Assembly (NCBI GenBank): GCA_050486105.1
Contig: JBJHCR010000028.1
Location: 1-33,127 of the forward strand
Direction: 5' to 3'
DNA from: JAEXNA01 sp050486105
Lineage (GTDB): Bacteria; Vulcanimicrobiota; Xenobia; Xenobiales; JADMJV01
DNA: 33,127 bases
Every line of letters begins with the position of its first letter. Positions within the stretch are counted from its first letter, which is position 1. Positions 6,832 through 14,579 of this stretch are shown piece after piece. The notes beneath the pieces are model-generated. The model saw only the letters and a program-made list of their open reading frames with translations. It made no database searches and was not told the origin of the DNA. Both the position numbers and the translations under genes were made by a program.

Positions 6832-7551
6832 ATGCCCTTAAAACTTACTCTAGACGAGTTGTCTAAGGCGCTCGCCCAAGACTTGCCCGAAGTTCCCCTG
6901 GTTTGGCAAGAGATCGACCTCCTTGGCCTTCGAGGCCTGCTTCTTGATTCTGAGGCAGGGTCCCGACCGTTGTCACCTGAAGCGGCCAGAGCGGTGATGG
7001 ATCGTCCTCCCTTCTGGAGCCTTCTTTGGCCTTCAGGGGAGGCTATATGCCGACTCATAGGTCGGTTTCCCCATCTCGTTCGAGGAAAGCGGATTCTTGA
7101 TTTTGGGGCGGGGAGCGGCTTGGTCGCTTGCTCGGCATCGAAGTTTGGGGCGGTAGAGACCTTTGCCTTCGATGAGGATCGGGTGAGTCGAATGGCTATC
7201 GCGATGAATGCCCAAGCGAACCGATCCTCGGTGAATATACTTAGAAGTTGGGATCGAAAGGCCTATGACCTGACTTTTTTTGCCGATGTCTTCTATGACG
7301 AGGAACACCTTAGCCTTCTCGACGAACTTGAGGGCCGAACTGGAGAATACCTCATCGCCGACACGCGTCTCAAAGACTTGAATCGTCCCGAGTGGACCTT
7401 CTTAGGGGCTCTCGAGGGTATGGCTGTTCCAGACTTGGACCCTCATCGTGAGTTTGGTGAAGTCCGATTTTGGTATCGAGGAGAGAGCGTCGAAGGGTGG
7501 GAGGACGCTCTGACTTCGATGGTTGTTAAGGCTGGTTGCAGACACAGGTAA
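6832..7551 (+). CDS. Class I SAM methyltransferase, ETF-beta lysine methyltransferase type
   Basis: ATG at 6832 with GGAG 9 bases upstream gives 239 residues; a TTG at 6817 is a less likely start. Residues about 60-115 carry PPFWSLLWPSGEAICRLI followed by SAM motif I in RGKRILDFGAGSGLVA and the acidic FAFDED. Residues about 145-155 carry the post-motif DLTFFADVFYDEE. This pattern, with the PPFW-x4-WPSG block before motif I and the DVFYD acidic loop, fits the METTL20/ETFBKMT group that methylates lysines of the electron-transfer flavoprotein beta subunit. Sister branches of this family act on other proteins, so the substrate is not certain. No etf genes are nearby. Confidence 0.75.
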   Translation: MPLKLTLDELSKALAQDLPEVPLVWQEIDLLGLRGLLLDSEAGSRPLSPEAARAVMDRPPFWSLLWPSGEAICRLIGRFPHLVRGKRILDFGAGSGLVACSASKFGAVETFAFDEDRVSRMAIAMNAQANRSSVNILRSWDRKAYDLTFFADVFYDEEHLSLLDELEGRTGEYLIADTRLKDLNRPEWTFLGALEGMAVPDLDPHREFGEVRFWYRGESVEGWEDALTSMVVKAGCRHR

Positions 7552-7795
7552 GCAGTGCTAGACTCTGCACTTGGGCTTGCTAGATGCTGGTCTGACTGGC
7601 CTGGAGGGGCGGTGCTTCTCTCGACTCCCACACCAGCGCAGGTTTTCAGTAGGACTCCCGGCGAAGGGGTCGAGACGGACTTTCAAGTCGGTGCTCGGGG
7701 GACATGATGAGATGAGAGAGGGAAGGACAGACGGCGGTGGACCGGACCGGATTGGTTCACTGAGCAGTACTCTTTAGGAGAGAGAACGATAGATT

Positions 7796-8602
7796 ATGGC
7801 TCGAATACCTTTGTTGCTTTCGATTCCACACGGAGGCTCTATGTTGCCCCGAGAACTGGCTCCAAGATTTGCTCTGTCGCAGAGTGAGTTGTTCTATGAG
7901 TCAGACCCCTGGACCAGGGAACTCTTCGCTATGGGAGAGATGGTTCAGGGTCGACTTGAGGCCGAGATTGCACGCTGTGTAGTTGATCTCGATTGCGACC
8001 CTAGTCTGCGGCCTCCGGAGCACCAGCATGGGGTATGCAAGGTAGAGACTGATTTTGGGAAGCCGATCTGGGAAGATGGGGGATTCCCAACCGAAGAAGA
8101 GGTCGATCGGTTGATCGATAGGTATCATCGTCCTTTTCACGAGGTCTTGGCAAGGACGGCCAACAGAGGAGCAGTGAGGCTGGGAATCGACTGTCATTCC
8201 ATGCTGGCCTTAGGCCCTCCCAAGGCCCTCGATGCTGGTCAACTCAGGCCATGGTTCAGTCTTTGCAATCTTGGAGACGAAGAGGGAGACGGTGACGATG
8301 TAACCGCTCCTCAGGAACTGATGCTCGCCATGAAGGAAGCCATCGAGAAAGAGTTCGGAGAAGACGACCGAGACGAAGGGGTCGAATTGGTGACTTTCAA
8401 TGGACCCATTCGGGGGGGGTACATCTTGGATCGACACGGCCGAGGGTACACTCCTTGGATGCGATTGGCTATCAACCAAGCCGTTTATTTGCAACAGACC
8501 GAGGAGCCTGGGGAAGTCCCCGATTCGGACCGCGAACTGATTGCCGTGGTACGTCGACGGCTCCTCAAGGTGTTGGCGACCTTCGCCGAAACATTGGATT
8601 AG
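7796..8602 (+). CDS. N-formylglutamate amidohydrolase family protein
   Basis: A 268-residue protein with the FGase family signature. SIPHGG is at residues 9-14 (metal-binding His), followed by VVDLDCDPSLRP, the central GIDCHSM, and NGPIRGGYILDRHG near residue 200. The family hydrolyses N-formyl-L-glutamate to formate and glutamate in histidine degradation (HutG type), or related N-acyl amino acids. No hut genes are in the window, so the substrate is open. The start has a GGAG at 7777-7780, rather far (about 15 bases) from ATG at 7796. The 244-bp gap upstream (7552-7795) contains no convincing gene or element. Confidence 0.8.
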   Translation: MARIPLLLSIPHGGSMLPRELAPRFALSQSELFYESDPWTRELFAMGEMVQGRLEAEIARCVVDLDCDPSLRPPEHQHGVCKVETDFGKPIWEDGGFPTEEEVDRLIDRYHRPFHEVLARTANRGAVRLGIDCHSMLALGPPKALDAGQLRPWFSLCNLGDEEGDGDDVTAPQELMLAMKEAIEKEFGEDDRDEGVELVTFNGPIRGGYILDRHGRGYTPWMRLAINQAVYLQQTEEPGEVPDSDRELIAVVRRRLLKVLATFAETLD

Positions 8603-8688
8603 CCCCCGATTGTCGGTGAGCCCGACGGTTTGAAATTCCTGGCAGGGTGGAACAGATCTCCTAGTAGTTATCTAGGGGAGGGGCCCTC

Positions 8689-9183
8689 ATGTCTGAAGAC
8701 ATTCGACCAAAGATCGGCAAGCGTATCTATGCGCTCCGCAGAAATCAGAATCTAACGCAGTTGCGTCTGGCTAAATTGATCGGGGTTAACGCTTCGTACA
8801 TAGGGCCACTGGAGAAAGGTCTCAAGTGCCCATCGATCACGGTGCTCGAGAAGATCGCTGAAGTCTTGGAGCAACCTCTCTTCACCTTCTTTGTGGAGGA
8901 TGGTCAAAGTCTCGGAGGCGGAGACCATATTCATGAGAGGATGGCTGCGATTTTGGGCCTCCATCCCACCGAGGAAAAGATGTTCTTGCTGACGACTTTG
9001 GAGAGCCTCTCAGATTTGCTCAGGAGCCGTCAGTCGACGGAAGACGATCCCGAAGGCGAGTCTAAGGACGCTGCAACATCTCGCGAGCTCAGTTGGAACG
9101 GAGCTTCACGGAAGCTTCGAGCCGAAGTGCCTCGGCGAAGAACCTCGGCGAAGTCCCACGGACCTCAGCGGAGTTTTGACTAG
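8689..9183 (+). CDS. XRE-family helix-turn-helix regulator
   Basis: A 164-residue protein. Residues 8-66 form a Cro/C1-type HTH (IGKRIYALRRNQNLTQLRLAKLIGV, then YIGPLEKGLKCPSITVLEKIAEVLE). The second half has a short helical stretch (MAAILGLHPTEEKMFLLTTLESLSDLL) and a basic, probably disordered tail (RRRTSAK). A strong GGAGGGG lies about 8 bases before the ATG. It stands between the FGase-like gene and gatB. Such regulators often act on their own promoter or a neighbour; its target is unknown. Confidence 0.85.
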   Translation: MSEDIRPKIGKRIYALRRNQNLTQLRLAKLIGVNASYIGPLEKGLKCPSITVLEKIAEVLEQPLFTFFVEDGQSLGGGDHIHERMAAILGLHPTEEKMFLLTTLESLSDLLRSRQSTEDDPEGESKDAATSRELSWNGASRKLRAEVPRRRTSAKSHGPQRSFD

Positions 9184-9221
9184 AAGTAGGTTTTCCCTTA
9201 GTCGCACAGAACCTCGCTTCG

Positions 9222-10721
9222 GTGAGGACTTCAACTTCAGAAAATGGCTGCAGCGTCCAGTGGGAAACCGTTATTGGGCTGGAGGTTCACGTTGAGTTGC
9301 ATACCCAGAGCAAGCTGTTCTGCGGGTGCCCCAATCGCTTTGGTGGTGAGCCCAACACCTATGTCTGTCCGGTCTGTTTGGGGCTTCCAGGCACCCTTCC
9401 AGTCTTGAATAAACGGGCTGTAGAACTCCACCTACTGGCCGCCCGCGCTCTGGGTTGCCAGATTCAGACCTTTTCTAAGTTCGACCGGAAGAACTATTTC
9501 TATCCCGACATTCCGAAGAACTTTCAAACATCTCAGTACGACCTTCCCTTGGCCTACAAAGGATGGTTGGAACTCTCTTCGAGCAGGGTGATCGGAATAA
9601 CCCGCATCCACTTGGAAGAAGACACCGGCAAGTCCACTCATCTGGCTTGCTCTCCTAACGGGAAGCTTGAGGCGAGTCGATTGGGGTTTTCCGATGTCAC
9701 TCATTTGGACTACAACCGGGCCGGTGTCCCTCTTCTTGAAATCGTCAGCGAGCCGGATATGAGGACCCCGGAAGAGGCCTACGAGTATGTTGATCGCCTT
9801 AGAGAACTCATGCTCTGGCTGGGGATTTCTGACTGCAGAATGGAGCAAGGTAGTCTTCGCTGCGATGCCAACGTTTCGGTCCGCCCCAAGGGTGAGCGGC
9901 AGTTGGGAACTAAAGCAGAGATCAAAAACATGAATTCACTTCGTTCCATCCGTGACGCCATCCACAGTGAAGTGGACCGCCAGATCTCCGTCTTGAAGGC
10001 TGGAGGCAGGATATTCCAGGAAACACGTGGCTGGGACGAGACCACCGGCACCACCATGTCCATGCGCTCCAAAGAGGAAGCCCAGGATTATCGATATTTT
10101 CCCGAGCCGGATCTGCCAACCCTAAACTACGATGACGCTGATGTGGCGGCGGTGGATGCTCTCCTCCCTGAACTGCCTGCCTCTCGACGAGAAAGGTATC
10201 TCAAGCAGTTTGGCTTGGACCTTGAATCCGTAGAGTTCTTGACCTTAGAACCGTTCTTTGGAGCCTTTTTTGAAGAGGCACTGAAGAGTGGGGCAAGGCC
10301 CACGGAGATCGCCAAATGGATGGCCAACACCATCTCACGACTTTCCAACGAGCGGGGGGTCACCCTCAACGAATCAAAGTTGCGCCCAGGAAATTTGGGC
10401 TCACTGTTGTTAAAGGTCGATGAAGGGATAGTTGGAGCTAAGGCCGCTCAACAAGTGGTGGAAGAGCTCTTCGAGCAGGGAGGAGAGGTGGACGACATCA
10501 TCGACCGTCTCGGGCTGCGACAATTGTCCGGCACCGAAAGTTTGGTGCCGATTCTTAAGACCGTATTGCAAGAGAACCCTGCCGTGGTGGACGAGGTTAA
10601 ACAGGGAAAAGACAAGGCGCTCAACGTCTTGCTGGGGCGGGTCATGAAAGCGACCCGGGGGGCTGCCAATCCAGCTGAATCTCGAAGACTCCTGGAGGAG
10701 ATGATCCGTGAAGGTTACTGA
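9222..10721 (+). CDS. gatB: Asp-tRNA(Asn)/Glu-tRNA(Gln) amidotransferase subunit B
   Basis: A 499-residue protein of normal length for GatB. The N-terminal block WETVIGLEVHVELHTQSKLFCGC is followed by NTYVCPVCLGLPGTLPVLN. Further blocks are FDRKNYFYPDIPKNFQTSQY, HLEEDTGKS, DYNRAGVPLLEIVSEPD, RCDANVSVRPKG, KNMNSLRSI and the QDYRYFPEPDLP block. A C-terminal helical YqeY-like tRNA-binding domain ends in GRVMKATRGAANP. With GatA and GatC it converts misacylated Glu-tRNA(Gln) or Asp-tRNA(Asn) to the amide; gatA and gatC are not in the window. GTG at 9222 is the best start; an ATG at 9244 is out of frame. The 3' end overlaps the next gene by 14 bases. Confidence 0.97.
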   Translation: MRTSTSENGCSVQWETVIGLEVHVELHTQSKLFCGCPNRFGGEPNTYVCPVCLGLPGTLPVLNKRAVELHLLAARALGCQIQTFSKFDRKNYFYPDIPKNFQTSQYDLPLAYKGWLELSSSRVIGITRIHLEEDTGKSTHLACSPNGKLEASRLGFSDVTHLDYNRAGVPLLEIVSEPDMRTPEEAYEYVDRLRELMLWLGISDCRMEQGSLRCDANVSVRPKGERQLGTKAEIKNMNSLRSIRDAIHSEVDRQISVLKAGGRIFQETRGWDETTGTTMSMRSKEEAQDYRYFPEPDLPTLNYDDADVAAVDALLPELPASRRERYLKQFGLDLESVEFLTLEPFFGAFFEEALKSGARPTEIAKWMANTISRLSNERGVTLNESKLRPGNLGSLLLKVDEGIVGAKAAQQVVEELFEQGGEVDDIIDRLGLRQLSGTESLVPILKTVLQENPAVVDEVKQGKDKALNVLLGRVMKATRGAANPAESRRLLEEMIREGY

Positions 10722-12648
10722 AGTCCTGATGAGCGACGCGCCGCTCGACGAAGCGATCGAGAGGTGGTTGAGCGATCTCGAATTTCATCGGCAGAAAAAA
10801 GAGGTGGCCACCCAAGTGGTAGAGGTAGAGCATTCCTTGGGGAGGATCACCGCCGAGACGGTGGTGGCCAAGCTTTCCTCTCCAAACTACTATGCTGCAG
10901 CCACCGACGGATTGGCCGTAGCCTCACACCTGACTTTTGGAGCATCCTCGGAGAACCCTGTATTCTTACCTGTTGGCCGAGATCTCCCATTCGTCGATAC
11001 CGGATCTCCTATGCCCGTCGGTTGCGATACGGTCATTCCGATTTACTCGTTGGGCCTGACCGACGATCAGAATCTTCAAGTATTGAAACCCTCCGCTCCT
11101 TGGCGCAATGTTCGGCCCATCGGCGAGGATCTGGCGGCCGGTGAGGTTATTCTTCCTAAAGGCCACAGAGTGCGTTCCTTAGACCTGTCTGCCCTCATCG
11201 CCGGAGGAATCCGAGAGTTGGTAGTGCAAAGCCAGCCTCGGGTTCACGTTCTTCCGGTGGGGCAATCCCTGGTTGAACCGGGTCGAGTGCCCTCCGTCGG
11301 TCAAGTGGTTGACCACACCTCACCCTTTCTCACCGCCTTGGCCCAAGAGAGAGAGTTGTCGGCTCGACGGTTTCCGGCAATTCCAGAAAGTTCTGAAACC
11401 CTGGCCTCTGCTCTTGCGGATCACGCAGGACGTTGCGATCTTTTGGTCCTATGCGCCGGTCACGAGCGCGGGACCAAGTTGTTGGCACGGGCCCTGAGCA
11501 AGGTTGGCGAGTGCACCTTGCATGGGGTTGCCGTTCGCCCAGGACACTCGTTGGTTTTGGGGTTTGTCCAAGGGACCCCAGTTCTCGGGCTCTCCTCTCA
11601 CCCTGTTCCGGCCTACCTGGGCTTTTGTCTTTTCGGACTCCCGGTATTTCGTCACTTGGTCAAGGGGGGGGATGAAACTTGGCCTTGGCCCAGCGAGGAG
11701 GCCAGCTTGGCCATGGGACTAGACTCCACCGAAGGAGTGGAAGAATTTCTTCGGGTCAAGATGGGCGTGGTGGATGGAAAAACAGTCGCGGTGGCTGAAT
11801 CCGGAGGGCACGGAACTCTAATGAGTCTGGTTCGTGCCGACGGCCTAATCAGAATTCCTGCCTCGGTGAATCGTATCGAAGAGGGAGCCAAGGTTGACGT
11901 TTTTCAACTCCGAGAAGACTTCAATCTGTCGGCTCATCTACTGATGCTGGGGACCCACGATATCACCTACGATCTCGTTAGGGACCACCTTCACGAGCGC
12001 TATCCTGAGGTTCGGTTGCACACTGCGGCAGTGGGTGGAAAAGCTGGTCTGGAGTGTTTGCGTCGAGGTCAGTGTCACGGGGCGGCGATCCATCTTTTCG
12101 ATCGGGAATCCGGGGAGTACAATCAACCTTATCTCGAACGTTGGGGTTGGCAGGAGCCCATCGTCCTAATTCGCTTCCTTTATCGATGGCTCGGCTTGGC
12201 TGTGGCACCAGGGAATCCGTTGAAGATCGAGTCTTTCGAAGACCTTCGTCGGCCTGAGGTGCGTTTCGTCAATCGCCAATTGGGTTCGGGCACCAGACAG
12301 TTGCTGGACTATCAACTTTCCCATCACGGGATTGAAGTGAACGACATCAATGGGTACAATCTGACTGCTCACACTCATATGAGTGTGGCTTCTGCCGTCA
12401 AAGGTGGTGGAGCTGACACCGGACCCACCATATCCACTGCGGCGAGATCTCTTGGTCTTGATTTTGTTCCCTTGGTTCGAGAACGGTTGGACTTTGTCTT
12501 CCCGAAGCGATTCTTGTCGCTCTACCCACTGAGAGCCCTTTTGGCCACCTTGCGATCACCCGAATTCCGCAGGGCAGCCGACGACAGATTTCAAGACTAC
12601 GACTTCGAAGGTACCGGGGAACTGGCCTGGGAAACCCCTGAATGCTGA
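10708..12648 (+). CDS. MoeA-like domain fused to periplasmic-binding-protein-like domain
   Basis: A 646-residue protein. Residues about 1-400 follow the MoeA (molybdopterin molybdenumtransferase) plan: SSPNYYAAATDGLAV (D67), FVDTGSPMPVGCDTVIP, NVRPIGEDLAAGEVILPKG (D141), and a C-terminal beta domain. Residues about 405-640 are a PBP-like domain of the type often fused to MoeA (YDLVRDHLHERYPEVRLHTAAVGG, QLGSGTRQLLDY, DTGPTISTAARSLGLDFVPL). Several MoeA active-site motifs are altered: TGDEL reads VGQSL, the GGxSxGxxD loop reads AGHERGTK, and LPGNP reads LSSHP. GTG at 10708 has GGAGGAG 7 bases upstream. It overlaps gatB by 14 bases and moaC by 7, so it sits in a coupled operon. A substrate-sensing or altered cofactor role is possible. 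Confidence 0.88.
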   Translation: MKVTEVLMSDAPLDEAIERWLSDLEFHRQKKEVATQVVEVEHSLGRITAETVVAKLSSPNYYAAATDGLAVASHLTFGASSENPVFLPVGRDLPFVDTGSPMPVGCDTVIPIYSLGLTDDQNLQVLKPSAPWRNVRPIGEDLAAGEVILPKGHRVRSLDLSALIAGGIRELVVQSQPRVHVLPVGQSLVEPGRVPSVGQVVDHTSPFLTALAQERELSARRFPAIPESSETLASALADHAGRCDLLVLCAGHERGTKLLARALSKVGECTLHGVAVRPGHSLVLGFVQGTPVLGLSSHPVPAYLGFCLFGLPVFRHLVKGGDETWPWPSEEASLAMGLDSTEGVEEFLRVKMGVVDGKTVAVAESGGHGTLMSLVRADGLIRIPASVNRIEEGAKVDVFQLREDFNLSAHLLMLGTHDITYDLVRDHLHERYPEVRLHTAAVGGKAGLECLRRGQCHGAAIHLFDRESGEYNQPYLERWGWQEPIVLIRFLYRWLGLAVAPGNPLKIESFEDLRRPEVRFVNRQLGSGTRQLLDYQLSHHGIEVNDINGYNLTAHTHMSVASAVKGGGADTGPTISTAARSLGLDFVPLVRERLDFVFPKRFLSLYPLRALLATLRSPEFRRAADDRFQDYDFEGTGELAWETPEC

Positions 12649-13157
12649 GGCCCTCTAGCCCAGGGTCCGATTCCGAGGGTTTCGGGGGCTTGACTCACCT
12701 CGATTCTCGGGGAGAGGTGCGCATCGTTGACATTTCCGGGAAAGCTGTGACCTTTAGACGGGCCGTAGCCGAGTCTGGAGTAGAAATGTCCGAGAAGGCC
12801 TTTGAGGCCTTGCGGGCAGGCACAGTGGCTAAAGGTGATGTCTTAGCTACAGTGAGGGTGGCGGCCATTATGGCCGTGAAAAAAACCAGTGAACTTATTC
12901 CTTTGTGTCATCCGCTGCCTGTGAACAAGGTCGCTTGCCGAATCGATCTCGAGCCGCCGAGGAGGGTTCGGGTCGAAGTGGAGGTAGCCACTACGGGCCG
13001 AACCGGGGTCGAGATGGAGGCCTTGACCGGCGCTTCGGTGGCATGTCTGGTGATCTATGACATGGTGAAGTCTTTGGACAAGGGCATGGTTATTGGACCG
13101 ACTCGACTTCTGTTGAAGGAAGGCGGGAAGAGCGACTTTCCAGGAGAGAGCAGTTGA
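12642..13157 (+). CDS. moaC: Cyclic pyranopterin monophosphate synthase
   Basis: A 171-residue MoaC. The characteristic blocks are present: LTHLDSRGEVRIVDISGKAVTFRRAVA, KGDVLATVRVAAIMAVKKTSELIPLCHPLP, RTGVEMEALTGASVACLVIYDMVKSLDKGM and a final LLLKEGGKSDF. These include the active-site Asp and Lys of YDMVKSLDK. With MoaA it makes cPMP, the first intermediate of molybdenum cofactor synthesis. It starts inside the end of the MoeA-PBP gene (ATGCTGA) and its stop overlaps the start of the next gene (TTGA), so translation is probably coupled on both sides. No moaA or moaE is in the window. Confidence 0.96.
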   Translation: MLRPSSPGSDSEGFGGLTHLDSRGEVRIVDISGKAVTFRRAVAESGVEMSEKAFEALRAGTVAKGDVLATVRVAAIMAVKKTSELIPLCHPLPVNKVACRIDLEPPRRVRVEVEVATTGRTGVEMEALTGASVACLVIYDMVKSLDKGMVIGPTRLLLKEGGKSDFPGESS

Positions 13158-13765
13158 GTAGTTTTTTTGTGCACGAGAGTTCTTATGTGGACGAACCTTG
13201 CGAGATAGGGGAGGGTTCGAAAATCTGGCATTTCTGCCATATATTGCCCGGTGCCAAGCTCGGCAAGCGCTGCATCTTGGGGCAGAACGTCATGGTGGCA
13301 AGCGACGTGGTGATCGGGGACAACTGCAAGATCCAAAATAACGTTTCCCTCTACACCGGAGTGGTGCTCGAAGATGATGTCTTTTGTGGACCCTCGTGTG
13401 TGTTTACTAATGTCGTCAATCCTCGCAGCCAGATCGTCAGGCGAAACGAGTATCGCACCACCCGTGTTCGCCGGGGAGCATCCTTGGGGGCCAATTGCAC
13501 CATCGTATGTGGAGCGACCCTGGGTAGGTATTGCTTTATTGGCGCCGGCGCTGTAGTCCGAGGCGATGTTCCGGATTACGCTTTGATGCTTGGGGTCCCC
13601 GCTCGCCGAGTAGGCTGGATGGGTCGACACGGTTTTCGTTTGCAGGCAAGCGACGACGGAGAGCCAGGGCTGTACCTCTGCCCTGAAACAGGCTGGCGTT
13701 ACCGTGAAGATAAGCAAACCTTGCGCTGTCTCGAATTGGACGAAGAAAGCCCCCTTCCGTCCTAG
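13154..13765 (+). CDS. Left-handed beta-helix N-acetyltransferase, WlbB/WbpD type
   Basis: A 203-residue protein made mostly of hexapeptide repeats (about residues 8-150). Recognisable blocks are IWHFCHILPGAKLGKRCILGQNV, KIQNNVSLYTGV, DDVFCGPSCVFTNVVNPRS, GANCTIVCGATLG and IGAGAVVRGDVPDYALMLGVPARRVGW. A C-terminal CPETGWRY tail follows. This pattern matches the UDP-2-acetamido-3-amino-2,3-dideoxy-glucuronate N-acetyltransferases (WbpD, WlbB) and close sugar acetyltransferases of surface-polysaccharide synthesis. The start is TTG at 13154 overlapping the moaC stop. No other sugar-biosynthesis genes are nearby, so its place in a cofactor operon may be only transcriptional convenience. The substrate is uncertain. 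Confidence 0.85.
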   Translation: MSSFFVHESSYVDEPCEIGEGSKIWHFCHILPGAKLGKRCILGQNVMVASDVVIGDNCKIQNNVSLYTGVVLEDDVFCGPSCVFTNVVNPRSQIVRRNEYRTTRVRRGASLGANCTIVCGATLGRYCFIGAGAVVRGDVPDYALMLGVPARRVGWMGRHGFRLQASDDGEPGLYLCPETGWRYREDKQTLRCLELDEESPLPS

Positions 13766-13782
13766 TGAGACGTCAGGGGGCT
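13748..13782 (+). terminator. Nested hairpin over the acetyltransferase stop codon
   Basis: The outer stem AGCCCCCT/AGGGGGCT (13748-13755 and 13775-13782) encloses an inner stem CGTC/GACG. It spans the TAG stop and is followed by CTCTTGG. It probably ends the gatB-to-acetyltransferase transcript. Confidence 0.55.
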
Positions 13783-13815
13783 CTTGGCCCAAACCGGACC
13801 TAGGCCGTAACGGCC

Positions 13816-13842
13816 CTGGCCAGATCTTAAGGATCTGGCCAG
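13816..13842. terminator. Perfect 11-bp hairpin between convergent genes
   Basis: CTGGCCAGATC-TTAAG-GATCTGGCCAG is a perfect stem-loop placed 3 bases from the end of the minus-strand YjbQ gene and 50 bases after the plus-strand gene. Its position suggests bidirectional termination. T-runs are poor on both sides. Confidence 0.55.
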
Positions 13843-13845
13843 ATC

Positions 13846-14379
13846 CTAAATTCCGAAGTACTGTAGGTAAACTTCCCGAGTTCTCGGGCGGTCCATCTCC
13901 AGCAGAAAGATCCGCTGCCATTGACCCAGAGAGAGTTGTCCAGAGATGATGGGAACGTGTTCTGAGCAGCCGATGGTCAGGTGCTGGCAATGGGCGTGCC
14001 CGTTGGCGCACTCATCGTCACACATATTCACAGTGCGGACATCAAAATCGTTGTGCTCGTAGTCTTCGGCGGGAGAAGCGAGCTTTTCCAAATAGCGATA
14101 CATGTCGCGAATCAGTAGGGGTTCATTCTCATTGACGACAATCCCAGCGGTGGTGTGGCGAGAGTAGATGAAAACGTTCCCTTCCTTGATACCACATAGG
14201 TCCAAGTTCTCTTGAACGAGTTCTGTGAGATCGATGAACTGAGGACCCCGAGAGGTGTTTATGGTCAGGGTGGCCAGGTGGATTTCAGGGATTCCGGTCG
14301 CTCGCTTCTCCGGTCTTGTCGATGCGACGACATAAGCTTTCCCGTCAGGTCTAACCGTCGTAATTGTGTCGCTATCCAT
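13846..14379 (-). CDS. YjbQ/UPF0047 family protein
   Basis: A 177-residue protein. Residues about 40-175 match the YjbQ (UPF0047) family: VFIYSRHTTAGIVVNENEPLLIRDMYRYLEKLASP, YEHNDFDV, ECANGHAHCQHLTIG, PIISGQLSLGQWQRIFLLEMDRPRTREVYLQ. The conserved HTTAGI, NGHAH and DxPR are intact. E. coli YjbQ has a weak thiamine-phosphate synthase activity, but the physiological role of the family is unclear. The N-terminal 35 residues are extra. ATG at 14379 has GGAGG (complement of 14387-14391) at a good distance. The 200 bp between this gene and the lysA-like gene upstream hold no convincing gene. Confidence 0.9.
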   Translation of the reverse strand: MDSDTITTVRPDGKAYVVASTRPEKRATGIPEIHLATLTINTSRGPQFIDLTELVQENLDLCGIKEGNVFIYSRHTTAGIVVNENEPLLIRDMYRYLEKLASPAEDYEHNDFDVRTVNMCDDECANGHAHCQHLTIGCSEHVPIISGQLSLGQWQRIFLLEMDRPRTREVYLQYFGI

Positions 14380-14579
14380 ACTATACCTCCAGTCGGTACC
14401 GCATTCACCGAAAAGGTTCTTGGCGGTAGCTCTGTCCTTATTAGGCTGTGTTGGTCCTGCCCGTCATTCGACTCAATCGTCATCGACTTCGGGCAAGCCT
14501 CAGCTTCCGGCAGAACCTCCCCGTGGACGCCAGTGTAGCCGTTTGACAACCGACCTTCTGCCGTTGATCGAGGATTCCT

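Noticed and set aside
6804..7058. N-terminal extension of the exported protein gene across the methyltransferase start
   Set aside because: The internal ATG at 6803 has a ribosome site and begins a signal peptide; the extension is antisense to the methyltransferase.
7571..7777. Small plus-strand frame before the FGase-like gene
   Set aside because: No ribosome site, low-complexity Arg/Gly composition and no similarity that I can name.
13055..14011. Long minus-strand open frame across moaC and the acetyltransferase
   Set aside because: It is antisense to two well-supported genes, runs through the hairpins between convergent genes, and shows no protein-like motifs.
14265..14549. Open frame in the gap between the lysA-like gene and the YjbQ gene
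   Set aside because: No ribosome site, unusual composition, and it runs into the YjbQ gene in another frame. The gap 14380-14579 shows nothing else that I can support.
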